NCBI GenBank assembly: GCA_033807695.1
Contig: CM066300.1
Coordinates: 2,790,001 to 2,854,000 of the forward strand
Direction of reading: 5' to 3'
DNA from: Daedaleopsis sinensis
Taxonomy: Eukaryota; Basidiomycota; Agaricomycetes; Polyporales; Polyporaceae
DNA length: 64,000 bases
Positions 46,315 to 57,498 of the stretch are shown here, piece after piece. Below the pieces are notes generated by a model that saw only the letters and a list, made by a program, of their open reading frames with translations, did no database searches and had not been told where the DNA came from. How positions within the stretch are numbered: position 1 is the first letter of the stretch; every line of letters begins with the position of its first letter. A program made the translations under genes and the position numbers.

Positions 46315-46818
46315 TTCAAACAGGTCTGGGCTAGCTCGACTAGCGCAGTACTTAGACTGGTAATTTCCTGCAGCGGGAATTTAGGCCGTGCCCGCCGTGT
46401 GAGTACCGAGATGGACTAAGTAGTGAGTGATAATGACACGGCCTGACATCTGTGGGTCGAAGACCGTGCACGGACCCCACAGCAAGATCCGTATGTTGCG
46501 TCGTTCCGTGATGGAGTCAATGAATGTCATTGAATAGAACGAACCGACATCCGAGCGGGCTATGCGGCCGGGCAAGCCTCGGGTGGCAGACCTCGAGCGG
46601 TCTACGCGGGCGAGAGCACGTGCCTGGGCAGATTCGCCCTGCCCTGAAGCGATCGATAAGCTGGGATCCACTCTCAAGCAAAAAGTTTGCAACCTCCTCT
46701 TCAGAGTTCTGCGGCCCCGGTGTCTGCTCGACTCAACTTCCCCCCCTCTATAACTCTCGACACCCTTCGTGGTGTCGCCACCCATTCTTCACCTTTTCCC
46801 CCGTAAAAACCAGTCACC
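46315..46818. promoter_or_regulatory. eEF2 promoter region with TATA element
   Basis: A TATAA at 46749-46753 lies 66 bases before the eEF2 ATG and follows a C-rich tract. The rest of this 500-base spacer shows no gene. The promoter assignment is inferred from position and motif. Confidence 0.55.
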
Positions 46819-49800
46819 ATGGTGTGAGTATCGCTTCGTCGCTTAGATCTCGCTCTCCGATGCTCACATTACCTTTTTGCGCAATGACAGTAACTTCACC
46901 GTCGGTGTGTACCCAGCGTCGTCTGCGCATATGGATTTCTCCGTCTGACAATGGTCTTCGTATAGACCAGATTCGGGAGCTTATGGACCGCCCGACGAAC
47001 ATTCGTAACATGAGTGTCATTGCCCATGGTTCGTCTGCTCTACATCCGTTTAGGAATTCCAGAGTATAGATTGGCTCATCCATACCCCTGGTTCTAGTCG
47101 ATCACGGAAAGTCTACTCTTACCGACTCCCTCGTCTCGAAAGCTGGTATTATCGCTGGCTCAAAGGCCGGCGACATGCGTTTCACCGATACAAGAGATGA
47201 CGAAAAGGAGCGTGGTATCACCATCAAGTCGACCGCCATCTCGATGTATTTCGAGATTGACAAGGAGGACGTCAGCGCGATCAAGCAGAAGACTGAAGGT
47301 ACGCATAGACAGCCTTCACATTTCACCTCATGGATCTGATGAGATTACTACCAGGTACTGAGTTCTTGATCAACCTGATCGATTCTCCCGGACACGTTGA
47401 TTTCTCATCCGAGGTCACGGCTGCGCTCCGTGTCACCGATGGTGCTCTTGTCGTCGTCGACTGCGTTGAGGGTGTCTGTGTGCAGACCGAGACTGTACTC
47501 CGCCAAGCGCTTACCGAACGTATCAAGCCCGTCGTTGTCATCAACAAGGTCGACCGTGCCCTGCTCGAGCTTCAGGTATCAAAAGAAGATCTCTTCCAGT
47601 CCTTCTCCCGTACCATCGAGTCCGTGAACGTCATCATTTCAACGTACCACGACGCTGCTCTTGGTGATGTCCAGGTTTACCCTGACAAGGGTACCATCGC
47701 CTTCGGTTCCGGTCTCCACGGCTGGGGTTTCACTCTGCGTCAGTTCGCTGCCCGCTACGCCAAGAAGTTCGGTGTCGACAAGGACAAGATGATGGTCAAG
47801 CTCTGGGGTGACAACTACTTCAACCCTTCGACGAAGAAGTGGACGACCAAGAGCACTGATGCCGACGGCAAGAACCTCGAACGCGCGTTCAACATGTTCG
47901 TCCTCGACCCCATCTTCCGTGTCTTCGACGCCGTCATGAACTTCAAGAAGGACGATGTTACCAAGATTTGCGAGAAGCTCGATGTCAAGCTTGCTCAGGA
48001 TGAGCGCGATTTGGAGGGCAAGGCTCTCCTGAAGGTCGTCATGAGGAAGTTCCTCCCCGCTGGTGATGCTCTCCTGGAGATGATAGTCATCAACCTTCCC
48101 TCCCCTGCTACTGCCCAGCGTTACCGTGTAGAAACTCTCTACGAGGGTCCCATGGACGATGAGTCCGCCATCGGTATCCGCGACTGTGACCCCAAAGGTC
48201 CTTTGGTCTGCTACATCTCCAAGATGGTGCCGACTTCCGACAAGGGTCGCTTCTACGCTTTCGGCCGTATTTTCTCCGGTACCGTCCGCGCAGGTCCCAA
48301 GATCCGCATTCAGGGCCCTAACTACGTTCCCGGCAAGAAGGATGATCTGTTTGTCAAGTCTGTCCAGCGTACGGTGCTCATGATGGGTCGTTACGTCGAG
48401 CCCATCGAGGATTGCCCGGCTGGTAACATCTTAGGTCTCGTCGGTATCGACCAGTTCCTGCTTAAGAGCGGAACTCTCACTTCATCGGAGACCGCGCACA
48501 ACATGAAGGTCATGAAGTTCTCCGTGTCCCCCGTCGTGCAGGTTGCCGTCGAGGTCAAGAACGCCTCGGATCTCCCGAAGCTCGTCGAAGGTCTCAAGCG
48601 TCTGTCGAAGTCCGACCCGTGTGTACAGACATCCATTTCCGAGACTGGTGAGCACATCGTCGCCGGTGCTGGTGAGCTCCACTTGGAGATCTGCTTGAAG
48701 GTGCATACATAGTCTCCTCTTGGTGATCACACACTGAACGCAATACCTAGGATCTCCAAGATGACCACGCTGGTGTCCCTCTCAAGATTTCCGACCCTGT
48801 CGTCGGTTACCGTGAGACGGTCAAGGCTGAGTCGTCCATCGTCGCTCTCTCGAAGTCGCAGAACAAGCACAACCGTCTGTACGCCAAGGCTCAGCCGATC
48901 GAGGAGACGCTCACACAAGCGATCGAGTCTGGCAAGATCAACTCGCGTGACGATTACAAGATCCGCGCTCGTATCCTCGCCGACGAGTACGGCTGGGACG
49001 TCACCGACGCGCGTAAGATCTGGTGTTTCGGCCCCGACACTACTGGCCCGAACGTCCTTGTCGACATCACGAAGGGTGTCCAGTACCTGAACGAAATCAA
49101 GGACTCCTGCGTGGCGGCGTTCCAGTGGGCCACTAAGGAAGGCGTGCTCTGTGAGGAAAACATGCGTGGTATCCGTGTGAACGTCCTCGATGTCACTGTA
49201 AGTTTCGCGGGAGAATCACCACATTGGTGGAGGTTAATTTTGTGTTCTGCTAGCTCCACACCGATGCTATCCACCGTGGTGGAGGTCAGCTCATCCCGAC
49301 GTGTCGCCGTGTCTGCTACGCTGCGTGCTTGCTCGCCGAGCCCACTCTCCAGGAACCGATCTATCTCGGTTAGTTCTACGGTTGTCCTTGTTCTGACATC
49401 GATGAATTTACCTTCCCTCCCCCCCACAGTCGAGATTCAGTGCCCGGAGAACGCTATCGGTGGCATCTACTCGGTACTCAACAAGCGTCGTGGCCAGGTG
49501 TTCAGCGAGGAGCAGCGTGTTGGCACGCCCATGTTCACGGTCAAGGCGTACCTCCCTGTCATGGAATCCTTCGGCTTCAACGGCGAGCTCCGTCAGCACA
49601 CCGGTGGCCAGGCGTTCCCTCAGTCCGTCATGGACCACTGGGAGTTGATGAACGGCTGTGAGCCTCATCGTCCTTGCTCACCATATGTGTATGATAGACT
49701 GACGGTCGTGTGTGAAACCAGCACCGCTCGAGAAGGGCAGCAAGCTCGAGGAACTCGTCAAGGGCATTCGTACCCGCAAGGGTCTCAAGGTTGGTGAGAT

Positions 49801-49889
49801 GGCGGTATCATGGGATGTGCGGGTGCTGACTGGTCTTGATCTTCTAGCCCGATATCCCGCCCTTGGACACTTACTACGACAAGCTCTAG
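46819..49889 (+). CDS. EEF2: Translation elongation factor 2 (eEF2)
   Basis: eEF2 is the GTPase that moves tRNA and mRNA through the cytosolic ribosome. The first exon is only ATGGT (46819-46823), and the second gives NFTV. Next come [20 protein letters not shown] and the G1 motif HVDHGKSTL, split by introns. [18 protein letters not shown] and [19 protein letters not shown] are all present. The diphthamide loop reads [19 protein letters not shown] (about 49255-49310), with the modifiable histidine in IHRGGG. The end is [17 protein letters not shown] at 49889, exactly the family ending. Codon use is strongly biased to C-ending codons, as expected for a highly expressed gene. About eight introns, crowded at both ends. 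Confidence 0.98.
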
Positions 49890-51128
49890 AAGGGAGAACG
49901 GGGTTTGTACGACTGCAGAAGTTACACCGATGTGCGAACGTGTGTCCGTCCGACTGTACTTGTGTCATCGCCTGCTTGCCTTCTGTTATCCTCACACTGT
50001 TGTATCTCATCCTCGGCGGCGATCGCGCGCCCGCACTTTTACGTCTTTCACGCAATATCATGATTCGCATCTGTATCTGTCTATCTTTGTGCGCACACCC
50101 ACCTACGCTTGCTACGAGAAGACGGGGGTCATGGGTCTGGCAGAAGAAGAGCCGCTGGAAGAGCGGTGGACTGCGAGAAGTGGCCACGGAAGCTGAAGGA
50201 GCACATGGGAAGAGGACACGCGGAGAAGGACTTCGGGGGTCCAAACCTCGTCGGCTTCTCTGTCAGAGACCCGGGGAGATGGTGGGGGGAGAGGGAAACG
50301 GACTGCAGGGCTGGGGAGCAGGCTGGAGGGACTAGCCCAGTGCATCTTCGCAGTCGTTTCCCATCACACCCTGACGTCACTCTCCTTCTCGTGCAATGCG
50401 TCATGGTGTGTGATTAGATAGTGGCGACCATGTACAGTGGGGAAAGTAACAGACAGTGGGTGTACTCTATATACTAGGGGGGATGGCTAATATGCGACAA
50501 CAATAGTACAGTGAAAACAGACATCACAGCTATCTCAGCACGAGACACGAGTAAAGTACAGAAACGACGGCCAACGGGCAGTGCATGCGTACGCTGCCAC
50601 GGAGTGAACAAACGAAACACGCCCAGATGCGGGTCCAGCCTCGCCGACGATGACCCTCCGGGGCGCTCAATCAACGACGCACAACGCAAATAAATATCCG
50701 AGAAGGAAACCGATCATGAGAGAGAAGAGTGAAGAACCCTGTTACGTGGTGCACAGCACCCAACTAGTCCCACCGCGTGTCCTTGCGTGTCCGCGTCCGT
50801 CGAGGAAGGCCACAACCCCATCCGGCTCCCTGCATCACGCCAAGGACTGGCCATGGCTGGCATCGGCACTCGCTGAGGCAGCGATGGGCGGCTGCGCGCG
50901 ACGTCAGCATCGGCGGACGCGTTGTGACGATCGTGCAGCGCTCGCAGGGAAGGTGAAGCGAGGCGCTAGGGGGGAGGTGGCTTCTGCGGCGTCGGTGCGC
51001 GAGGAAGCATAGACGGTGGGGGGAGGCCCATGGTGGAGAGGATGGGGACCGGCCGTCACGGGTGCGCGACGGGGTCCAGTAGCGGGTCACGGACGGAAGA
51101 CGTCGAGCAGCACGCGTGCGTGCTCAAG
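49890..51128. other. Long spacer after eEF2, no recognised gene
   Basis: About 1.24 kb. Open frames on both strands overlap one another, lack family resemblance and have uneven composition. It is probably eEF2 3' UTR and non-coding spacer. Confidence 0.5.
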
Positions 51129-51444
51129 TCATCTGCGCGCGACGTATCGCCAGTAGAGGCCATTGGGAGGCTAAAGGGGGCAGCGCGTGTCAGCATGACG
51201 AAACGCGACGGAGATGGTTAGTGCGGGTGACTGCATACCTGCGTGCCCGGAGTGGAGTGGTCTGCGAACGACGCGGGATGAGCGCGGAGGTCTGGGGCCG
51301 AATGCAGGACGACTTACGAGGACGGATGCATTCCCAGACATCGACCCCCTTGCCCTTCGGGTCCCATACACCGCATTGCGCGTATAGCGGCCAGTAGAGG
51401 TTGAGTTCCCAGATGCGGGTGGCGTCGGCGACAAGACCAGGCAT
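51129..51444 (-). CDS. Possible three-exon microprotein, unknown function
   Basis: I do not recognise a family. Exon 1 runs from ATG 51444 (MPGLVADATRIWELNLYWPL, then QCGVWDPKGKGVDVWECIRP) to a strong donor GTAAGT at 51317. A 56-base intron ending CGCAG, a 23-base exon, and a 67-base intron with CTGAC before CTTTAG keep one frame open into PPNGLYWRYVARR-stop at 51129. Both introns have the usual length for this genome. CTATATAG at 51526-51533 is a TATA candidate about 82 bases before the ATG. The protein of about 60 residues is rich in tryptophan and tyrosine. The evidence is splice logic and TATA only; it could be chance. Confidence 0.35.
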
Positions 51445-51525
51445 TGCGCAGAAGATTGGTTGTATTGGAGAGCGGTGAGGACGGATGCGAGGTGGATAGA
51501 GAGCGCGAGGAGAGAGGAGGGGGGG

Positions 51526-51533
51526 CTATATAG
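51526..51533 (-). promoter_or_regulatory. TATA-like element upstream of the microprotein frame
   Basis: CTATATAG lies about 82 bases before ATG 51444. It is palindromic, so direction comes from context only. Confidence 0.35.
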
Positions 51534-53993
51534 CAATCGTTAGTGGCAAGGGACGGGCAGTACTCGTTTATAAGAGATCGGACTAAAAGACGCCGGCCCG
51601 ACCGTTTTGCACAATTCTTCGATCCCCCGGATTACGATATTCAACTCCTTTCTCGGTCGGCTAGCATCTCCACATTTCCCAGAGATCTGCCATCCCAGAT
51701 CTTCCGCTGCTGCCAATCGCCCGCACTCCGCCTGAACTCGTGCACGCAGCTGCAGGCAGCCGAGGCCGGCGGCCCGGCGCTCCTGCGAGCGGAGTTGCGG
51801 ATTATAGTGATAAGTCCTAATCGGGCATTGGTTACCATCGATAAGAGCCCGGACGATTAACGGGAGACCGACGGTCACGTACCCGCCCGGCTCGTCTCAG
51901 TCGTCGGGTCGGCCGAGTCGTGCTCAGCTGCTCTGCTGGGCAAATTTTCTGATACAACAATGGGCATAGTGCAGCATGTACAGTTGCTTTCTCAGGGCGA
52001 TGCATGCATCAATTATCCTCTAACACGCGTCCTCCGGCCTGCATCTCCTGGCGTCCATTCCACCATAGCCGGAACCGGAGCTGTCTCCTGCGCAGCGCAC
52101 GCAGGCTGCTCTAGCTATCTCCCATTGGCCGGCACCTCCGGAGGGGCGAGACTCCGCACAGATTACGAAACATCCATCCATCCTGGCCAGATCCTGTCTA
52201 AACCTCGGTTGCTTACCTCATCCATTGCCCCTCCAACTCCTCCAATCGAACGACGACCTCCTCGCCCGCTGAGGAAGCCTCGACCTCGAAGCCAGCAGAA
52301 GCCCCATATGCATGGCCACTTTGCAAGGCAGATGTCATCGGATTCCATACCTCCGTCTGCTTCTCGCCCGCACGCCCGCGTCCCGCTCGCACCCATGTGC
52401 TACTTTCTCTCAAGCTCGGGTTGCCACTGTGCTCAACTCTTCGAATTCAGGTTGGCCCGTCCTTGAAACGGCGTTTGTCGAGGCTATGTCAACGATGTGC
52501 ATAGTATCCGACCGTCACGTCCGCACCCAATCGATCTCTTCGCAGCTTGGCGGCGCTCGTCGAGGCTTCTATCGGAGTAGCTCCAGAATCTGGACCGGTC
52601 CACAGCAGGTCTGCCCCATAGCTACTCGTCAGGGACGGGCGACTGTCTCGGATCTACCTCTCCTCCAGTAATACTAACTGTATTTCTCCCAAATCGTGCA
52701 TGATCTCATACTGATGAACAATTATCTGATACAACTCCTGCCTCGTGCTTTCTGTTCAAAGTCGAGGCCATCCAGTACCTACTACCCAGGATGGTTAGAA
52801 ATGATGCCGCCCTTGAGCCTTCTCGAGCGCACGCGATGGCCACGGCGGCTTCATCGATGTCTCCTCGGAGTTCTCCTGGTCGACGTCTGTGAACTCGCTG
52901 CTCGAAGTGCACCTCGACCGAGGCTGCGTTTGAGTTGGCTACTTTACCTGCTCTAGAACTCGTCTGTGAGTCGGTGCTGACTTTGCTGGTAATATAGAGG
53001 ATATCTCCCCCTATTCACTGAACGCGCCCCAAATCTCCGACCCCCTCCTTCGTAGCACCGACATATGGCGCTGCGCAGCGGATGGTGTCAGAACGGTGCC
53101 AACTCCGATTTTCACAGCTAATTACAGTATGTTTCGGATACTCGACCATCATCAATCCCCGCCGCTCAACCCGAGTCCCGTCGAGGACAGGATAACTCAA
53201 CTTGATCTGGGACGACGGTCGAGGGGCCGAACCATCATGCCCATCAGAGGCTCACGGTACCAAACTGGTACCAAAGACCTCCTTGTTCGAAATGCTGATT
53301 GCTATCCAACCACATGCATGTATGTAAGTACCAAGCTAGCCCAGAGGATGGCAGTCACCAATGGTTACCATACCATTAATAATATAGAGGATGCCGTATA
53401 CCCAAGGCCGCGACAGATGGGGTCAATCTATATATGTTGGGCGGGTTATCGTAAGTCCTCGGATACTAGTATGCTCATCAGTGTAACCATCACTAATGTT
53501 TGAAGAGGTACTAAGTAGTCTAATAGCAAGTCCGCTGACAGTCGTTGCGGCTAAACGGGAGGTGGACAGACTTCTAGAGCTTTGTATTCGTTGATTACTC
53601 ACGCTCTCCGAGAGATGTACAAGTTCTTGCACTTCCTGCTTCTTTATACTAGTATGTACTAGGTCAGACCCGTGTGCATGAGTACTCGTACAGTGGCTTC
53701 ATGTGGCTCTGGACCGAGAGCCTGAGGGCGAAAGAACTGAGCCCAGTGAGCCGGCACTTGGCGGAAGAAGGAACTACGACGCCTGCTAAATTAAGCCGTC
53801 AGTGCTGCGTGCACGTGCTACGGCGATCGCAGCAACGCCACTTCAGCTCGTGGCTGACATTAACGGTCTTCAAAGCTCTCTCTCGCTATTGCACCCTCGA
53901 TCTAGCTGTCTCTGCCACACTCGTTATACTTATCTTCTCGCTCTCCGCTGTGAACTCGATCGTCGACCGCTCTATCTTTCTCACGTCCCGGAA
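51534..53993. other. Gene-poor block, possibly decayed
   Basis: About 2.4 kb with no frame that resembles a known protein. Open frames (for example around 51960-52466) are short, compositionally odd and overlap others. The right part (52950-53700) is AT-richer, with small direct repeats: AATATAGAGGAT at 52991 and 53381, and GGTACCAAA twice at 53258-53280. No LTR, inverted ends or transposase could be seen. The last part should be the promoter of the PLC-like gene. Confidence 0.45.
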
Positions 53994-55598
53994 ATGAGGT
54001 TCTCCCAATCCTTCACGAGGGCCGGGATTCTTGCCAGCCTGCTTTCAGTTTCGGGGACCTACGGAGTTTCAACCACTCGGAGGGCTACAACGTGCAACGG
54101 CCACGCCGAAGTATGTCATCATTGAATTGTCCATGTGCACTCGTGCACTAATAGTACTTTGGGAAGCTCTGCGAGCGGAGTTTCGGAAACGTCACGTTCG
54201 TAGGTGCTCACGACTCTTACGCGGTCGGGGTCAACAATCGTACGTCTCTGGGACAGTATCGCCACATTCTCATGAGCTCACCTTCTGGGTGTGCGTCCTC
54301 CGTTAGTCGCTGTGAACCAAGATTATGACAGTGCGTACTCACGGCTACTTCGCCGTGTCTGTCTCCGTTCACCGCCTATCTCGCAGTCGAACAGCAGCTC
54401 AATGACGGCGTACGGATGCTGCAGTCACAAGCACACCTCAAGAGTGGCGTCATCGAACTCTGCCATACGAGCTGCGTGCGTCCCGCCGCGAATAGCAGTA
54501 CACACTGACATGTACCTTGCTTCATGAAAGGGTCTTTTTGACGGTGGCTCTCTTCAAGACTACCTGGCCAAAGGTACGTCGGCCTGAATGTTCCATGTAT
54601 GTAATGACTGACAATGCACTGCAGTGAAGACTTGGTTGGACGCCAACCCGACCGAAGGTGGGTGTGAAACAGGGTCCTGACCTACCGCGCTCCGGAGACT
54701 GCTTCGGGGGCCGCTGTCGCCGTTGAACGCGCTCACATCGATCTTCACAGTGCTCTCCCTCCTGATAGTCAACTCCGACAACGTGGCGCCTTCCGACTAT
54801 GACACAGTCTTCAAGGCGGCGGGGGTGGACACGTTAGCTTATGCGCCCGAGTCGGCATCGTTGCCTGCTAGCGGCTGGCCAACGCTTGGATCGCTCATCG
54901 ACTCTGGCAAGCGTCTGGTTGTATTCTTGTCAACCAAGGCCGACTTCACGTCGGTGCCATACCTCATTGACGGTGAGCACGATTCACGTCATACAGCCGA
55001 GGTTGACACTGAGATCTGCCACAGAGTTCACGAACATTTGGGAAACGGCTTACGACATCACCGACACCGCGGCCTTCGACTGCCAGGTGAACCGCACAAA
55101 CGGAGACACAAGCACCCAGATGTACCTCATCAACCATTTCTTGGACAAAGTGGTCGCTGGCTTCCCCGCGCCAGACCCGTCCAGGGCTGACAAGACCAAC
55201 GCCGTCAGCGGTGACGGCTCGCTCGGCCTCCAGGTCCAAACCTGCTCTGCGCAGCTCGGACGGAATCCCAATTTTATGCTAGTTGATGTGAGCCGAAGAT
55301 GTTTCCTCCATGCGACACTTCTTCTAGCTGATACTCGGCTAAGTTCTATGAATACGGGGGCGGTTCAGTATTCCAAGTGGCCGCCGATGCCAACGGCGTT
55401 ACCTATAGTCCAGCGACTCCGGTCCCATCTCCGAAGACCTCTGCGTCTTCGAGCTCGAGCGGTTCGACCTCCGGTTCCTCGGCTAGCGTGACCACTAGTC
55501 CGAACGGTGCTTTGGAAGTCCGAGTTGTCCCCGGTCACTTCGCTGCAGCCATGACCGTCGCCGGTGGCATGGTCCTTGGGGCGTTGACTCTCCTCTAG
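53994..55598 (+). CDS. Secreted, GPI-type PLC-like phosphodiesterase (PI-PLC X-like)
   Basis: ATG is at 53994 (MRFSQSFTRAGILASLLSVS), giving a signal peptide. After an intron come FGNVTFVGAHDSYAVGVNN and, further on, LNDGVRMLQSQAHLKSGVIE and LCHTSC. The histidines in AHDSY and LCHTSC correspond to the two catalytic histidines of the PI-PLC X fold. Next are GGSLQDYLAKVKTWLDANPT and LSLLIVNSDN, PASGWPTLGSLIDSGKRLVV, YLINHFLDKVVAGFPAPDP and GRNPNFMLVDFYEYGGGSVF. The end is a serine-rich stretch and a hydrophobic tail (AAMTVAGGMVLGALTLL-stop at 55598), the build of a GPI anchor signal. No calcium-binding C2 or Y half is present. About nine introns, some not fixed. Substrate unknown. Confidence 0.85.
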
Positions 55599-55937
55599 TA
55601 GACAAGCTATCATGCCTAGACTCGGACTGCAGACATTCATCGGACTATTCCCATGGACTTGGCATTAGCATTATCATGTATGCATTGCATGTGAACACTC
55701 GGATCCCCCGTAGGTAGCTGGCCTCTCTGTAATGCAGCCCTCCTGGATTTGCTATGACGTTGCTATCGACGTACAATTCAAACCCGGACCGTTTGCAGGC
55801 GCTTACTCCCGACGAGCGACCGCGCGTGTGCCATGCAGCCGGCGCCTCGGCCAACCCGGCACGAAGTGCGGTCAGTACTTTGTACTCTGCAGACCATCGC
55901 GCCCGTTGCTCTCCTCCACTACGCCCCTCCACCTCTC
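55599..55937. other. Spacer before the GCM1/AT-hook gene
   Basis: About 340 bases, presumably 3' UTR and promoter. No supportable gene. Confidence 0.5.
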
Positions 55938-57178
55938 ATGAGCTTTCAAAACTTCAGGCTCGCCCCGCCCGGGGCGCACGGCTATCCGGAGATGGACACG
56001 CCGCCGCACACGGCGCTCCCGGCATCGTCGCTTTCCCCGTCCTTCCCTCAAATGTCGAGCGATTCTAGCACGCGCATGCACTCCCCGTCCTCGTCGCACT
56101 ACGCCGACAACCAGCGGAAGGGCCTCTACGGCTCCGGGGACGCGGATGACCGATATACGCTCGTGTTCGAGTCGATGGACGCGTTCGAGGCGTGGCGACA
56201 GCGCGAGGAGGAGGAGAAGATGGTCGAGTTCGTCAAGGGGGACACGCACGCGTCGAAGGCGGTCCCGCCGCGCTTCAAGGAACACACCAAGCTCGTGTGT
56301 GGCAGGCACTCACGCGGAGGGAGAAAGAAGTACGTAAAGAAGTACCCGGACAGGGTCAGGAAGGTGCCCAGCAGGAAGGTGCGTTTGTCGCCCCAGGCTG
56401 GCTATGACTGCCGTGTGTCTGCGCCGTCGTGTGCTGCGACTGACGACGTCTAGGTAGCTTGACGGCATGGGCTGTCCTGCGTCGATCAGCTACAAGACGT
56501 ATTTCGACTCGGACGAAGTGCGCGCGTGCTGTGAGTCGACCTTTATGCCGTCCGCCTTTGTTCTGGCTCTGTGGATGCTCACGCGGGATGCACGAGCCAG
56601 ATGTCTCGGAACACTCGCACGACATAGGACCCGCCAACCTTCCCTTCACGAAGCGGGGGCGCAAAGCCCAGGCAGAGATGGAAGCCCGTGCGTCCGCGGA
56701 CCGGCCCCGCGGTCGACCTCGCAAGGACCGCCCATCCGAGGGGGAACCCGAGCCCTCGATGAGCCCGACCCCGGACTCCTTCATGGACGACAGCGGGAAC
56801 GCCGCCGCCGGCCCCTCTTCCGCCTCCGCCCCCCCGCAGATGCCCCACCCGGGTCCGGCCCCGACAATGGCCGCGCAGCAGACGTTCCAGTCCGCCATAT
56901 CGATGCTCGCACCCCTTCCGCAGATGCAGCCCTCGGCAGTCGATATGTCGCAAGAACGCTGGGATCGGATGGGGGTCCTCTTCCAAAGCATCCGCGATCA
57001 CGCGCGGTCGTTCGAGTTCCCTGCGCCCTCCGTCGCCGCGTTGGAAAGCGTGCTCATCCGGCTATACCTGGAGAGCCCAATAGGAGGGTCGATTGCGGCC
57101 GGCGCGCAACCACAGATGGACCCGATGCATGGGGGAGTCGGTATGGACGGTGCTAACCACCATGGGGCTGGGAGTTAA
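55938..57178 (+). CDS. WRKY/GCM1-type zinc-finger protein with AT-hook, putative transcription factor
   Basis: ATG is at 55938 (MSFQNFRLAPPGAHGYPEMD). A serine/proline N terminus is followed by YTLVFESMDAFEAWRQREEE and VPPRFKEHTKLVCGRHSRGG. After an intron comes LDGMGCPASISYKTYFDSDE and, after a second intron with a TATGTC junction, YVSEHSHDIGPANLPFTKRG. The cysteines (VCGRH, GCPAS) and the H-S-H pair are the C2H2-like ligands of the WRKY/GCM1 superfamily, also found in FAR1 and Mutator-like transposase relatives. A basic AT-hook, RPRGRPRKDRP, follows. The rest is proline- and methionine-rich with a helical C-terminal stretch (RWDRMGVLFQSIRDHARSFE) and ends at 57178. No transposase core is seen, so a domesticated regulator is likely. 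Target genes unknown. Confidence 0.75.
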
Positions 57179-57498
57179 GTACTTAAGTCCTGGTAGTGGG
57201 GACGATGTGCTGACCACGGACAGCGCTACATGGAGCCGTAATGTGTACAAGTAATGCATGTATATGGCTGGGACCATCGAACAATACCATTAGTGCTTGC
57301 TCGATGTCGAATTATAAGCTTCCTCTTTCTCTACTTTCAGCGGTTCGTCGGCCCGCCGTTCAATGAATTTCGTGGAAGCGCCCGACATACTGCATTTTCG
57401 ACTTGACCTCCACCTCCACTGCCAGTATTCCCACATAGACTCGTGGACACTTATTGGCTTGATCCTCTCCTTGGCGAGACGTCCTCTGCTACTCAATC
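57179..57498. other. Spacer before UTP11
   Basis: About 320 bases with no supportable gene; contains the UTP11 promoter. Confidence 0.5.

Noticed and set aside
48761..49090. Serine/arginine-rich frame inside eEF2
   Set aside because: It is a shadow of the biased codon use of eEF2 exons in another frame.
51960..52466. 168-residue plus-strand frame
   Set aside because: It has no recognisable domain, odd composition, no clear promoter at a suitable distance, and an overlapping open frame on the other strand.
52950..53700. Possible LTR or transposon remains
   Set aside because: Only 9-12 base direct repeats were seen, with no long terminal repeats, inverted ends or transposase or reverse-transcriptase motifs.
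56467..57156. Long alternative frame within the GCM1/AT-hook gene
   Set aside because: GC-rich sequence leaves several frames open. Only the frame with the zinc ligands, the AT-hook and consistent splicing makes sense.
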